Part shown: positions 12,801 through 23,089 of the stretch, piece by piece | Layout of the letters: the number at the start of each line of letters is the position of its first letter | Position numbering within the stretch: position 1 is the stretch's first letter | Source: Angiostrongylus vasorum | Lineage: Eukaryota > Nematoda > Chromadorea > Rhabditida > Metastrongylidae | DNA length: 64,000 nt | Reading direction: 5' to 3' | Assembly (NCBI GenBank): GCA_018806985.1 | Contig: JADANN010000359.1 | Span: 744,001 to 808,000 of the forward strand | Made by a program: the position numbers and the translations under genes | Notes under the pieces: generated by a model | Told to the model about the DNA's origin: nothing | Databases searched by the model: none | Seen by the model: the letters and a program-made list of their open reading frames with translations, nothing else

Positions 12801-14121
12801 CTGTGTTTTGAATCACTAGTACTGCTTGATTATCGATGTTGAGTATTTGTACAGGTAACTTGTCGGGATCATCTGGAGTACAAGTAGGGATTCTTCACCA
12901 GCAAGATGCTGGTTGGGCTACTCACTGGGCCCATCAACTCTCTAATCGTTACGGAATCAGAACATTGGTACGACTCTTTTGAGATCACTTGACTTCGCCA
13001 ACTCACAACGTCTGGCTACTTCCTATGAGGAAAATCTGGGAACGCTCTAGCGCGGCCACTTCAGGATTCAGGATTATAGCAGTATTTGAGTCCATCGATG
13101 CTCAACGGTATTCGAAATTCGGTGAGCAGAAATCCTTAAGCAATAATTGCACGTGCATATGAAATCCAAAGGAAAATATGCGCTAGTATAGGTAAAAAAA
13201 ATCTGTGCTCGCTTTCATGAAAATGTCAACGCAGGTAAAGAAGGCGGGTGTGCATCCGGGATAATTTAAGCATTTAACCTTTAATTCGATTCCACCCATG
13301 CCTGTATGAAATTAGACTGCGCGTCCGCCTTCGATCGACTATTTGAACTCAAACCTCTTCGAATGGCGCGTCAACTACACTTTGGCCTAAAGCAGCTGCA
13401 GAACCCCACGCCCTCGTCACGTTCCAGCCTGCTCATAATCTTCTTAGCTGGTATCAGTTATTTTCCTAATATCACTTAAGCACTACGTTGCAGAAGAACC
13501 TTCACTATTGTTGGTGCTCTTCTTTACTCGTTGTTTTATATTCGAGAATTGATAGTGTCACTAAATGAATTGTTTAAAGGTACAAAGGTTAATCTCTCTA
13601 TGTCATTATTGTTTCCTTAATGTCGTTCATAAAAAGGCTCAAGTTAGGTGCTTGGGAACATCGCGTAACACTGCGCAGATACTCGTAATCACGCTGACGG
13701 GTGATTGCTGATGGCAGAGGTTAACAGAACAAGGTGAGAGACAGGCAAACCGGGGGACCCGCATAGTGTGGTGATGAACGCGTTAATCCCCGGAAAGGAC
13801 AATAGCGCGTTCGTTCGCCACCGCAGACACCTGCTGTCCGGAGTTTTTCAAATATCTTATCATCGTTGTAGTTGTTTCACAGGTAATACCCTGCCGTGAA
13901 AACTAGTAGAAGGCAGTAAATAAAAAAGTCTACACTGCGCAGATATTTTAAGAAAGCCAATCTTGAGTGTGTATAAAATATGCAAACAAAATGGACGACG
14001 GGGGTAATTTTTGAAGGCACAGCGAATTGGTAAAACAGATTACTTCAGTCTCACCGTCGTTTGTTTGAATCAGAACACTCCACGGCATCTCGCCCATCAG
14101 TACTCTTTCTCCACCCATCAC
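3687..14121 (-). CDS. Chymotrypsin-like serine protease (S1 family), 8 exons
   Basis: Reassembled from minus-strand exons 14121-14055, 10743-10652, 10604-10547, 8287-8109, 7946-7893, 6676-6579, 5122-5006 and 3821-3687, about 266 residues from the mature N-terminus. In order: mature start VMGGERVLMGEMPWSV, catalytic His in VVTAAHCF, Asp in TKDIALLKL, Ser in GDSGGG. The layout (paired Cys, HYLVGLVSFGTSC, final amphipathic FTD-like helix) is that of nematode secreted S1 proteases. All introns are GT-AG and phases agree, except that exons 2 and 3 each need one base fewer in a 5-base run. A signal/propeptide exon must lie upstream and was not found. Introns hold a mariner copy, SINEs and repeat D. 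Likely secreted; substrate unknown. Confidence 0.88.
5006..5122 (-). CDS. Serine protease exon 7 (catalytic Ser)
   Basis: Acceptor ctattaag, then GDSGGGVTTSLEGRHYLVGL, VSFGTSCTDLAMGSRTGAQ, donor gtatag. It carries the nucleophile Ser in GDSGGG and the Cys of the last disulphide; 39 codons, phase 0 on both sides. An upstream extension of the open frame (SSTSMQSIK) was discarded because the previous exon ends in phase 0. Confidence 0.93.
6579..6676 (-). CDS. Serine protease exon 6
   Basis: Acceptor catttag, donor gtaagt. It reads VKMTDAECDENLDSRKPDTF, then CTFERAERNVCH, running directly into GDSGGG of the next exon. The DTFC...NVC pattern is that of the segment before the catalytic Ser. Phases on both sides fit. 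Confidence 0.88.
7460..7858 (+). repeat. Repeat family D, full-length copy
   Basis: About 400 bp inside the protease intron between exons 6 and 5 (strand opposite to the gene). Landmarks: CGTGGCTGGGAGGTGTTCCT, AAGGAGTCCGGCGTTT, CCACCACCGTCTTGGCA, AAATGGTGATTATGCTGG and a 3' end of short tandem units (CAAGTAT x2). Other copies: 11985 (-), 45695 (+), 58510 (+). The open frames here are not genes. Confidence 0.8.
7893..7946 (-). CDS. Serine protease exon 5
   Basis: 54 bases between acceptor tctttag and donor gtatgt, reading LNDFADAATPFLQKVELG. It joins exon 4 as SGYGTDPLNDF in phase 1 and leaves phase 1. The strand ending LQKVELG is usual between the Asp and Ser regions. Confidence 0.8.
8109..8287 (-). 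CDS. Serine protease exon 4 (catalytic Asp)
   Basis: Acceptor tttttcag, 179 bases, donor gtaagc. It reads AFYTPFFESRCSGTKDIALL, then KLAE, ICLPHLHD and SSGYGTD. The Asp in KDIALLKL is the second member of the triad and the Cys-Leu-Pro motif follows at the usual distance. No frame problem. Confidence 0.9.
9300..9860 (-). mobile_element. Decayed mariner copy in a protease intron
   Basis: Minus-strand frames give an N-terminal stub (WFGKFCRCEFDIEDRESF) and, after an internal deletion, a C-terminal part: RLRPSLVNRRSPVVLHNNTQ followed by LYVALPIIQKVNELGYET. The family's catalytic HDNARPH has become HNNTQLY, so the key Asp is lost. Same orientation as the host protease gene. Dead copy. Confidence 0.78.
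9950..10233 (-). repeat. SINE family A, full-length
   Basis: Read on the minus strand it runs from a tRNA-like head (GTGGCGCAGTGGTCGGAGG; B-box in degenerate form) through GGTACCAGACTTGTCTGGGA, ATGCATGTCGTG and GATTGATCAAGGC to a tail ending CTTTATCTTTTTTT. It lies in the intron between protease exons 4 and 3. Confidence 0.78.
10547..10604 (-). CDS. Serine protease exon 3, frame uncertain
   Basis: Acceptor ctttag and donor gtaatg bound 58 bases. As written it reads PIFGHTRTSSESPERRANK and ends in phase 0, which does not fit exon 4. With one base fewer in the run at 10595-10599 it reads PILVIRGHQVNRLSVGLT and ends in phase 2, which does fit. The exon call is likelier than either translation. 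Confidence 0.6.
10652..10743 (-). CDS. Serine protease exon 2 (catalytic His)
   Basis: Acceptor attccag, then VCGGTLISKRHVVTAAHCF with the catalytic His, donor gttagc. The previous exon leaves one base; the A-run at 10738-10742 (T on the plus strand) has five bases and the frame closes as DGKVCGG only with four. It is separated from exon 3 by a 47-bp intron, typical for nematodes. Confidence 0.88.
10890..11118 (-). repeat. SINE family A, old diverged copy
   Basis: Same order of blocks as the other copies in reverse (TTGGTCAATCGATGTGG, GATTGAATTCATATCTGGC, GTTTGGTACCA, GGGATCGAACCAA as B-box). Several internal changes make it older than the copies at 9950 and 14755. Confidence 0.55.
11119..11166 (+). 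repeat. Trinucleotide microsatellite (CAA)n/(CTA)n
   Basis: A run of CAA units passes into CTA units immediately after the diverged SINE head. Confidence 0.9.
11985..12292 (-). repeat. Repeat family D, inverted copy
   Basis: Reverse complement of the 7460 copy: AGCATAATTACCATTTTTGG, CAGAGGGAGATTTGCCACCA, ACCAGGACGGTGGTTGATC. The 123-residue plus-strand open frame covering it is a by-product. Confidence 0.75.
13650..13945 (-). repeat. Repeat family C copy
   Basis: Blocks in order on the plus strand: ACGGGTGATTGCTGATGGC, GAGAGACAGGC, GTGGTGATGAACGCGTTA, GCGCGTTCGTTC, CGCAGACACCTGCTGTCCGG, CAAATATCTTATCATCGTTG. Lies in the first protease intron found. Confidence 0.75.
14055..14121 (-). CDS. 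Serine protease exon 1 of model (mature N-terminus)
   Basis: Acceptor gtttag, then 22 codons beginning VMGGERVLMGEMPWSV, donor gtgaga. The first residues match the activation-site pattern of S1 proteases (hydrophobic pair plus GG), so the zymogen cut should fall at or just before this exon. It ends in phase 1 with a lone G. Confidence 0.85.
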
Positions 14122-14374
14122 CTAAACAGAAACATATGACAACAAAGTTGAGGTAAGTGCTTCCTCTTTTTTTGGAAGGAGGTAAAGGGCAAATTGGGCG
14201 AAGTGCATGAAACCCATTGTACTTCTCCACGCCTTTTCTTACAACAGAATGAATTTTTTCACCACTTTTTATAGCTTTCGCTTTCTATTGCAATGTGCAT
14301 TGTTCATTATTTAATGTGCTCCGCTTTTAATGGGTGGCATGCTTGGGAAATTTCTTCCCTGTTCCTACCAGGTA

Positions 14375-14745
14375 ATCACACATAATGATGCTGAGATATT
14401 TATAAAACTCCAGCTCGTAGATGTTTGCGGTGGGGGAACGAACGCGCTACTACCCTTTCCCGGGGCTAATGCGCTCATCACCACACCATTCGGGTCCTTC
14501 GTTTCACCTGTCTCTCAGCTAGTTCTACCGATCAGTGCCATCAGCAATTACCCGTCAACGGGATTGATCTGAGAAGCCCAAATCGGATTTGAACCCAGTT
14601 AAGGTGAGGCTGCAGTTGAAATCACAATGTTAACTTTTTAGGGTAATAGTGCTTTCGTTCCTCTCCGCAGGCACCTGCGGTCCGGAGTTTTGCAAATATC
14701 TTAGCATCATTGTGGGTCTATTTCGCATCATGCCCTGCCATTAAA
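14375..14745 (+). repeat. Repeat family C copy with inverted tail
   Basis: A family C copy (AATGATGCTGAGATATTTAT ... GTCAACGGGATTGATCT ... TCACAATGTTAAC) followed at 14640-14745 by the opposite end of another copy (GGCACCTGCGGTCCGG, CAAATATCTTAGCATCATTG). Confidence 0.75.
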
Positions 14746-14754
14746 AACTATGAA

Positions 14755-15036
14755 AAAATGATAAAGCTCTCGGTGTTGATCAATCCCTGAGGAATGCGCC
14801 ATGCATTCGATTTCACTAAGTATCGTTGGAGGTGATTGAATGCGTATCTGGCCTTTACAATGACCCCTGGTGGCCTACCGATGTATCGAGCTAGTGCTGC
14901 TATCCTTTCAGGCAAGTCGTACCAATTTACCGACCCCGAAGGGATGGAAGGCTTGGTCGGCCATGAGCGCGGGGATCGATTCCACGCGCGTGTCGCAGTG
15001 GCGCCTCCAACTACTACGCCACATGCGCCCTGTTAA
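14755..15036 (-). repeat. SINE family A, full-length
   Basis: Close to the consensus: ATAAAGCTCTCGGTGTTGAT, CATGCATTCGATTTC, GATTGAATGCGTATCTGGCC, CGAGCTAGTGCTGCTATCC, GGGATCGATTCC (B-box), then the head with GCCACATGCGCC. Confidence 0.82.
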
Positions 15037-15039
15037 AGT

Positions 15040-16740
15040 TAAGTGGGTAGAAAATAAAAAAATTAACATTGTAACGGCGCATAATTCCCATTACTGCACG
15101 CACAAAAAATTACTATACCTGTGGCCTCTCCTTAAGTACAATTTAAATAGCTTGACTCTGTGCTTGTCCCCACTTCATGAATGTATTGGCGAAGCTACTC
15201 TACTTCTAATCTATACATGGGTCTGCATATTCTGCTGCTATTCCTATTGACAAGCTCGATAGTGGGACAATCTGGTGCTAGCCGTCATATCCGTAGTCCA
15301 TCGCGCTGTCTTGACTTTCAAATCTACCTCTTTTCATAACAGGTACTGAAGCAAGATTGTATGCAAATCTAGCAATTCCTAAACAGTGGTAGTCCATTAA
15401 GCCCTATCTTAAAGCGAAGATCAAGGTGTTTTTTCTTCTCGTGCACTTTTTCATTTTCTATGACACATTCTATGCTTCATTTCCGTTAGTTTCATTAGCA
15501 GTCACTTCAGAAATTTCAGGCACAAACAACGTGCTCGTTCTGTGGACAGAAGCGAAAGCACACTACCCGCCCACGCTGTAATAGAAGATTCACTGTTTGT
15601 GAAGCAACTCTCGGTTAAACCGTTAACCACTAATTTCATCACAATCATTATCACCATCACAGTACTCGTCTTCCCATTCATTCTATTCAGATCCTTTGGA
15701 GGAAACTGCTTGAGGTTTCATACTGTCCTCTGGGTTTCCAGGTTTTAAGAAAAATCAGTTTCATAAGTCTGTGAAGTTCTTCATCAATTTCCAGTGGTTA
15801 TCGAAAGAAGTTTTACCAATTGTGAAAAAACGTATTTTTCGTCATGTTCTGCGTTAAGACAAATGTGGACGCCGTCTCGCAGCCCTACACATTTGAATGC
15901 AGAGTGTTACATGTCGATCAGAGCAAAATCTTAGGTGAGAGGGCTCAAAAAGAGTCGAAATCCATAAATCATTAAGCGGTATTGAAGATTGTTCCCATAT
16001 ATCAAGACAGTGGCGTACGGACTGCCACTCCACACACTGAACAGTAGACAAGAGCGATAACGAGTTCAAGGAGCAAACAGACCACCGTGCTCAAATCGTG
16101 TCATGTTAGCGTTGTTGGCGAGAGGTGTTAGCACTCTGACCCGAACAGACCCAGCCGGTTTAGAGATGGAGCAGCAAATAAGCTCTTTTATACAGTCAAC
16201 GAATTTATGGGAAGTGAAAAAAGAACACATCAATGAGTGTTTATTTTTTGAACCCTTAAAATTTTATTTCCAGCTTCCAACAGAGGAATGAATTTTGAGT
16301 CAAAAAGCACTGCTCCTCTGACTGTTTTTCACTAGCTCATAGATTAAATGTACAAAACTAATCACGGGTTATAGGTGGTAGTCAGTGGCACTAAGAGTAC
16401 CTCGCAGCTTGTATTCATGCCTCTCAAATTTTTTCAGACACCTGAAGTCTTTTTTGAGCCCTACCTTCCGTCGCATTGGATCGTTTTCATTGTTGTCCCT
16501 CAGTATCCTCTTCCATGTCACTGTTGCTTGATTCCACGTAGTCAGATTCATAATCGCTATTTTCCGCTACAATTTCTGCCGATGTTGAGGAATTACCCTC
16601 CGATAGAGCTTCTCTACAAAGAATTGCTTATGACACGAACACATGCAGGACTTTGAAAAAATTGCCTAAAGGAAATTAGCATAATGAACCAAATGCATTG
16701 CAAATTAGTTATTCCGTTTAAACTATTATCTCCGAAAAAT
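15040..16740. other. No gene recognised
   Basis: Expected site of the missing protease signal-peptide exon, but no frame combines an ATG, a hydrophobic core and a phase-0 donor convincingly. A minus-strand hydrophobic stretch near 16030-16070 lacks an in-frame ATG. Confidence 0.4.
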
Positions 16741-17342
16741 TTACCTCCTCAACGTGGCTGACAAGGGTTCCTGACTATCGGACTCTGATGTAAAGGTGGG
16801 AGTTCAGCCCTAGAGCAGGGTCTACCGAGCTGAAAAAGGAATCCAAAGTCTCAACCCGGAAATCCCGCTAAGAGTAAACGAATACCAGGATTCACCACCG
16901 TCCTGGTAATCATATAGTGGAAAATCTCACACTGACACAACCTAGAGACACCAGCGTGCCATATTACCTAAACTTGCTAATCTCTAGCCTCTGTATGCCT
17001 CACACTGGGTGTTCCCGTCTATAACGTCGATCGCTGAGACAACCTGCGAAAGATGAACCCTCGAGTTGCACAGCACGTCATTGGAACATTAAATCCTACC
17101 CTATTAATTCGATGTTAGAGACTTCAATGGCACTTTAAAATCGACCAACGAAAAGAAGTACAGGTTAGCTAGATTCAAAATAAGGAAACGAAATGAGAAC
17201 TGAAACCGTCTTATAAGACTTCTGTCCGCAGCAGGACTCTTCTATAGAAGTTGATTTCTCGAGAGTGGAAGAAATAGCCAATGGTCATGGGAGTATCCTA
17301 ACGGTGCGACTCACGCGAAGATCGCATCATGTTCTTACCAAT

Positions 17343-17665
17343 AGAAAATAATGTATCCCACGTCCGACTTTCTACTAACCTTGACATTGATCAAGTAATT
17401 CTTCTTATTTTGTTGAGCAACCACGAGGTATTAATTTTTAATCTTTATTCACGAACAAGCTGACGTTTCGGCGGATTTCGCCTTCCTCAGAGCCGCTTTC
17501 TATGAGTCTTCCACTGAGTATGTCGCGTGGAGACCAACCGCACAGAATTCACATGGAAGCGCACATTACGCTCCGAAATCCCCCGAAACGTCAGCTTGTT
17601 CGTGATTAAAGAATAAAAAATAACACCTCGTGTTTGCTCAATAAGAATACGAGAGAAAATAATGT
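17343..17665. mobile_element. PLE terminal-repeat element with 12-bp target duplication
   Basis: A 299-bp insert (17355-17653) is flanked by a perfect direct repeat AGAAAATAATGT (17343-17354 and 17654-17665) and splits the RTE between LTNRK and SDHRLL. Inside, two inverted copies share TTCACGAACAAGCTGACGTTTCG and its complement and the CACGAGG end. The left copy carries the hammerhead-like core on the minus strand. Partial copies with inverted terminal repeats are a known PLE habit; the assignment rests on similarity to the terminal repeats around the GIY-YIG remnant at 62 kb. Confidence 0.8.
17462..17490 (-). ncRNA. Hammerhead-like core in PLE terminal repeat
   Basis: Minus strand: CTGAGGAA, stem II GGCG/CGCC with loop AAATC, then GAAACGTCA. 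GTC at the predicted cleavage position is the classical hammerhead triplet. Pairing of the outer stem is only partial (AGC/GCT). Confidence 0.5.
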
Positions 17666-20334
17666 CTCCCCTGACACCTCAGCGGTCCATAGATTCTGTA
17701 CAGTATCTGATCACCGCCTTCTCCATGCGAAGAGTTAATTTAGCCATTAGCTGGAAAAAGAAGTACTGCCATCACTCAAGAAAGACGATACAAGTCGTGT
17801 ATGATGAAAATGTTCTCAAAAAAAACCCTCCCTGATATGATTGGCAGATCAATGAAGACCCGACCGAGAAGTACGTGCTATTTGTCGAAAAACTTATAAC
17901 TTGTGCCGAGCACGCCTTATCTCTCAAGCAAGAGGTTCAGACCACACCTTCGACTACCACTATGGGGGCTGCTCTAAAAGAAATGGAAGATGAAGCCCGA
18001 TAATACTACAACACGATTAACACGTCTGGCAACAAATACCAACTACAAAGGCCTTTGCAGGAATATTTACACAAATACAGGCAAAAAAAAGGTTAATGGA
18101 AGCAGCTCAAAAACCATCTTGTCTCAAGAAATACCGTAGGTATGTTTGCGATTATGATGCTCCGCTATTCACCCTGATAAACTATGATGGGACTATTACT
18201 ACATCGCGCCATGATATGGGATTGTCAAAGGGAAAGGTTCTATACTGGTCTTTTTTCGCGCCACAACCTCACCTCAGACTCCGAATTCCCCAGTGGTGAA
18301 AAAACCGCTCAGCGTTCTACACTCCAAAGTTGGTTAGAAAAGGAAGCATGAAGGTAGGCACAGCTCCAAGACCCAATAGCATCACTACTTTTACAGCTGG
18401 TGGTCACAAATTACATTGACTTCTCGTAACGAACATGACATCTTAATTTAAGAAGAAGAAAATCGAAGACCAATGCCGGACCTCGCGCACGGTCATTCTA
18501 CGCAAAAAAAGTTGGCGAAGGAATCTTCGTAACTACCGATCATTATTCTTGTTAACCGCACTCTATAAGCTGTTTACGAAGATTATCCCTTTGCCATACC
18601 GCAAATGTTGGATGAGGCACAACCAGTTGAGCAAGCAGAATTCCGACATGGATGCTGCTGTAAGGATCAAATCCAAGCCGTACCATGCCTTATTGAAATC
18701 CGTAGGGACACCATCTGAGCGTTGTTCTTAACTTTAGCGACTACTAGAAAGCGTTTGACGGCAACGAAACGAATGCAGTCCTATCAGCGCTAGTCGACAA
18801 AGCAATGAACCCGTTCTATTTAAGAACACTAGTAGACTGTTATCGTAAATGCTAAAATACGCAACTTTTTCGCTGACTTCTCACCATACCCATAAAAGTA
18901 AAGTTTCGACTAGTGGCTACAAATTCGTCAAAGCTATATACTGCCGTTCTTCATTCGATAGTGAAGTCACTCGATTGGAACGAGAACGGCATACGTATTG
19001 GTGAAAAATTACTACCAAATCCTCGTTCGCAGATGACATCTTTCCGAGAACCACTGAAGCTGAGACCGTGTTCAATGAACTCAACTAAGCCGGAAAAAAA
19101 ATTGGATGCGTATGAGTAGGACGAAGAGTCAGTTAATGAAGAACCTATCGTGCAAAGGCGAACAAATTAAAGTGGACGGTTCTCATTTCCAGAGACCAGC
19201 TTGTATGTGTAGCACAGGCGTTCAGTGATCATGGAGAACAACATTAAGGAGAAACGAGACAGAAAAAAGGAAAGCAACATAGGCAGCATACAAGCCTCCC
19301 AAAGAAGCCACCGATCGATTATTGGACTCAAAATTCTTCGCTGGCGTTTTCGATTAAACTCTTCTCCCAGCGCTTTGTAAAGAAGAGATGTTGGCTGAAA
19401 CTTCAACCACGTTAAGAATATTCCGCACTGCACACAGAGCACTTGAACGATGTCTTCTCAAATTTAGCCGACACTCACAACGTCTAACCAGAATGGATCG
19501 CTTAGATCTTCGGAACCTATACCATCTTCGGGATCCAGGAAAACACAAATCGATGGCGGAACATAGGTTGTTCGGTTTCATACTAAGAATAACAAAAGAC
19601 GTACGAAAAAAAACTGTGGAGTGCAGTTCAAGATAATGCAGGCGTCCTCATGGGATACCACCCGAACGGTGTGCGGATATGTTTGTGGTTAACGCCAACC
19701 ATCTGATTCAAAGAAGGGAACGATTTTAGAACTATAGAATGGCGGTCGTGGTACACCATCTCATCTGTGGTTAGTAGTGTACTCGGATATCGAACTGGGA
19801 TGCACAACGCAGATTGATCCCTTCAGCAACACCACCAACCTGATCTGTTCTTTCGATAGTACTCGTCTACCTAGCAAAAAACTCTACCTTTGCCAGAATT
19901 TGCTTTCCTAGGAAAAGCGTGAGCACAGTCATCTGGCAATTCCACAAGGCAATATCTTATTTGGCTTTCTAATGTGTTGGAGTTTGCATGATTCGTAAAA
20001 AACTGACCAGTAGAACACCCAACTATGTAGGAACCATAATTAAACTTTGAAACTTTGAAAAACTTCCTAGTTAAGAGGATTCAACAAAATAAATATCTGG
20101 ATTGCAAAAATTGGCGTTTTTCGGAAATGTCCGTCTTTAGGAAAATGTAAATATTATCGGCAAGGGATCGATAATTGGATGCTCGAGATCATATAGTTCT
20201 TTATAGGAGGCCCAAGTTTCTGCACGCAGTGCATATTTTCGCTACTTCTGTGCTTTCAATGAAAAAAAAGGATTAACGAGGAAAACGTAAGGAAGAACAC
20301 AAAATTTGCTGTATTAACAAGTACACCTTAGATG

Positions 20335-20560
20335 CAACCAGAATAACACCGAGATATTTGCTAAAACTAGAACTTCGGAGCACGGATGTCTGCGGTGGGG
20401 ATCGAACTCACTATTACCCTTTTTCGGGGCTAACGCGTTCACCACTATGCGACATTTTTTTACCCAGGGTTTTGAAAATATCTCAGCATCATTGTGGTTG
20501 CATTTCACATAATACTCTGGCGTGAGAAATTACAGTGGGCAGATAATAAAAAACGTCAAC
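20335..20560 (-). repeat. Repeat family C, fragment
   Basis: Blocks AACACCGAGATATTTGC, GGATGTCTGCGGTGGGG, CTAACGCGTTCACCAC, then an inverted end AATATCTCAGCATCATTGTG. It appears to be two shortened copies head to head. Confidence 0.65.
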
Positions 20561-20569
20561 GTTATGCCT

Positions 20570-21310
20570 TAAATGTTTTTGGTATCACCGTGGCCTCCAG
20601 GTTGACACATAAGGGCGAATGATGGGAACGACAATGCACAGACACCATGGCGAATGCACAAAGTGCATTGAAAAATCGAAGAAAATAATGCATAACAAAC
20701 CACTGCTGCCTTAGTGCAAAAAAGACGTAAGATTTTGGCAAAGTACATGGACGAAAAACATTTACCGAAGGTGGAGTATCTACAGATTTTATGCACTCCA
20801 ATGCGAGAATGCGAAACTATTCGCTGCAAACCGCCTGTCTCATCGAAGTATTAGGGTGGTGATATCAATAGTTCTCATACTACAAATCCTCAAACGTCTA
20901 TGGAGTGTGCAGGTGGTTGATTGAGTAGAAATGTTCCAAATCTAATTCAAAAATTGACCTGTAAAGATCAACAAACGGCAACATGTTTATTAAGCTTTAA
21001 GCCTTCAAAAAAAATGTTTCCCCGCTAGAAGGAACCTTGTTGCTCTCCTTTTTACGGAGATGAGGAGGAACGCCGAAAATTGCTAGGCCAGAAATTGTGG
21101 GCATTATGCTCATGATTTGCTTTACTGGCATACAGGAGTTTGAACTAATGACGCTTGGCAAGAAATATGGTAATATGATTGCCTTTTCCTTTATTCTCTA
21201 GCTGTGGGCAGTCTGGTCCAAAGCACTGAAGTGAAAAGCACAGAAATTGTCAGTGCAGTGGTGAGGTTTCCTTAATATAGGGAGGACCGAGATATTAAGT
21301 GATCCATATG
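20570..21310. other. No gene recognised
   Basis: Two overlapping minus-strand frames of about 80 codons (20562-20829) have no motif or splice support. No repeat match seen. Confidence 0.4.
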
Positions 21311-21317
21311 AGAATAT

Positions 21318-21580
21318 TGTGGCGCGTGTGGCGCAGTGGTCGGAGGAGCCCTGCAACGCACACGTGGAATCGATACCCCGCTCCCATAGCCTACCAAAGC
21401 TTTCACTGTGAGGATAGCAGCACTGGCTCGATACATCGCTAGACCACGGCGAGTCATTGTAAAGGTCAGTTATGCATTGAATCATCTCCAAACGATGCTT
21501 AATAAAGTCGAATGCGTGGCGCATCCCTCAGGAATAGATCAACGCCGAGAACTTTGTCCTTTATTTATCCTTTTATGAGA
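21318..21580 (+). repeat. SINE family A, full-length with clear tRNA head
   Basis: Starts GGCGCGTGTGGCGCAGTGG (A-box-like), then GTGGAATCGATACCCC (B-box-like) about 45 bases from the start, as in a tRNA gene. The body ends with GATCAACGCCGAGAACTTTG and a T-rich tail TTTATTTATCCTTTT. Very similar to the copy at 42297, so probably young. Confidence 0.85.
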
Positions 21581-22224
21581 ATATTAGTGATTAATTCGGC
21601 AAACGAGAAGTGAGCATCTGTTCAGTCTAGAATAGGTTCCTCATAATCGCTAGAAGTGCTTAGACCTTGTCCTGCTTGATAAATCGTGGTAGTACAAGTC
21701 TGTCTTCGTGAAAGCAGATTTTTAGTAGCGCTGAAGATGAAGCAATCGTGTTCATTATATGGCTGTCCACGTAGATGGGTGATGGTTCACTTTGCTAGAT
21801 TGTTGAACGAACATGCTACTGTAACGGTTGCGATGTTATATAACAAAGTTAACATCTTATGCCGAACTTCGCACTTCACACTACTGGGAACTCAACGAAG
21901 GTGAAAAAAGCGTTGAAGTGTACACGACGCTTAGATAATATAATACAAAGTGCTCTCAAGAAGTGACTTACAAGAAAATTGAAGACAGTAGACTCAGAAG
22001 AGCATTAGGCAAAGATAAAAAAAAGTCAACAAATTATTGATCAGTGATTAGATTAATAGAGAGTCGGTTTTGGAAAGGAATGTTTCAAATGAGTAGAGAC
22101 GTGTGGAACGGAAATGTAGGAACATGTCCATTATTCTGCGAATCAGTCGAGTGAAAATCCTAGCGATTAGTAGCTTTAGCTACAAAACCCTTGCGGAAAG
22201 CATCTCACAAAGTATATCTTTTTT

Positions 22225-22425
22225 TATTAAAGGATCCCGCATGGTGTGGTGGTGAACGCGTTACTCCCTGGAAAGGACAATAGCGCGTTCGTTTCCCACC
22301 GCAGACACCTGCGGTCCGGAGTTGTGCAAATATCTCAGCATCATTGACGTTATATTTCGCAATATACCCTGCCATTAAAAAGAGTAGGCAGTAAATAAAA
22401 CGGCTAAGATTGTGACTATATTTTT
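22225..22425 (-). repeat. Repeat family C, fragment
   Basis: GATCCCGCATGGTGTGGTGG, GAACGCGTTACTCCC, GACACCTGCGGTCCGG, TATCTCAGCATCATTG, TACCCTGCCATTAAAA. Confidence 0.7.
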
Positions 22426-22764
22426 TATTAGCTCCACATAATCTTCCCAAAAATGTGCCAAAGTTTCATAACACTCACCTTTTCGGTTTTGGTTTCACAT
22501 AATTAGCACCGGGAAGGCCGCAAGTATTAGCATCTGCATGATGAGGGATGAGTCGTTTTTAAGCAGGTTTGAACTATCAATAAAACTTTCTACTCACCGT
22601 AGTACTTTGTACAAAATACACTTAATGTCGTAAGTAAAAAAGTGAGTACCACACAAGACCGCGAAGCTCTCATTGTGTGGTGACCTGGTCACTTGGACTA
22701 ATGGCAAGAAATGAGACACACACTAAACGTGAAGATTGCAGTAGAAACTTTTTTTATCAGTGAT

Positions 22765-23085
22765 GATATCTGGAATTGTTTACTTTTTGTTTCCTGCCTA
22801 CTAAAATTTTTACGGCAGACGTTATGCGAAATACAATTACAGTGGCACTGACATATTTGCAAAACTCTAGGCCGCAGGTGTCTGCGGTAGTGAACAAACG
22901 CGCTGTTACCCTTTCGGGGGGCTAACGCGTTCACCACCACAGCACGCAGGTCCTTTGCTTCGCCTGTCTCTCTGCTAGTTCTATAGATCAGTACCATCAG
23001 CAATCACTTGGAAAGAGTAATAGCGCGCTCGCCTCCACCGCAGACACCTGCGGCCTGGGAGTTTTGCAAATATCTCAGGATCACT
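22765..23085. repeat. Repeat family C, inverted pair
   Basis: A forward copy (ACTAAAATTTTTACGGCAG ... GCTAACGCGTTCACCACCAC ... CATCAGCAATCAC) joins an inverted end (GACACCTGCGGCC, ATATCTCAGGATCACTG). Confidence 0.65.
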
Positions 23086-23089
23086 GTGA

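Larger units (their letters stand above)
16745..19870 (+). mobile_element. Decayed RTE-like non-LTR retrotransposon
   Basis: Frames broken by many stops still give landmarks of an endonuclease/reverse transcriptase polyprotein in order: endonuclease end SDHRLLHAK (near 17710), linker LQEYLHKYRQKK (18045-18090), fingers LYKLFTKI (18560), palm NETNAVLSALVDKAMN (18765-18810), catalytic-loop remnant FADDI (19030), and C-terminal ALERCLLKFSRHSQRLTRMD (19438 on). About 200 bp at the 5' end (16745-16930) matches repeat D. A 299-bp PLE piece is nested at 17355-17653. Non-functional. Confidence 0.85.

Noticed and set aside
14130..14270. Possible signal-peptide exon of the serine protease on the minus strand (MGFMHFAQFALYLL, with TATAAAAAG upstream)
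   Set aside because: The open frame runs straight into the acceptor of the next exon without a usable GT donor in phase 0, and the frame ends in the acceptor's own TAG.
21318..21400. Possible true tRNA gene (A- and B-box-like motifs)
   Set aside because: No paired acceptor stem or anticodon arm can be drawn, and the same head recurs in all SINE family A copies with a shared body and tail.
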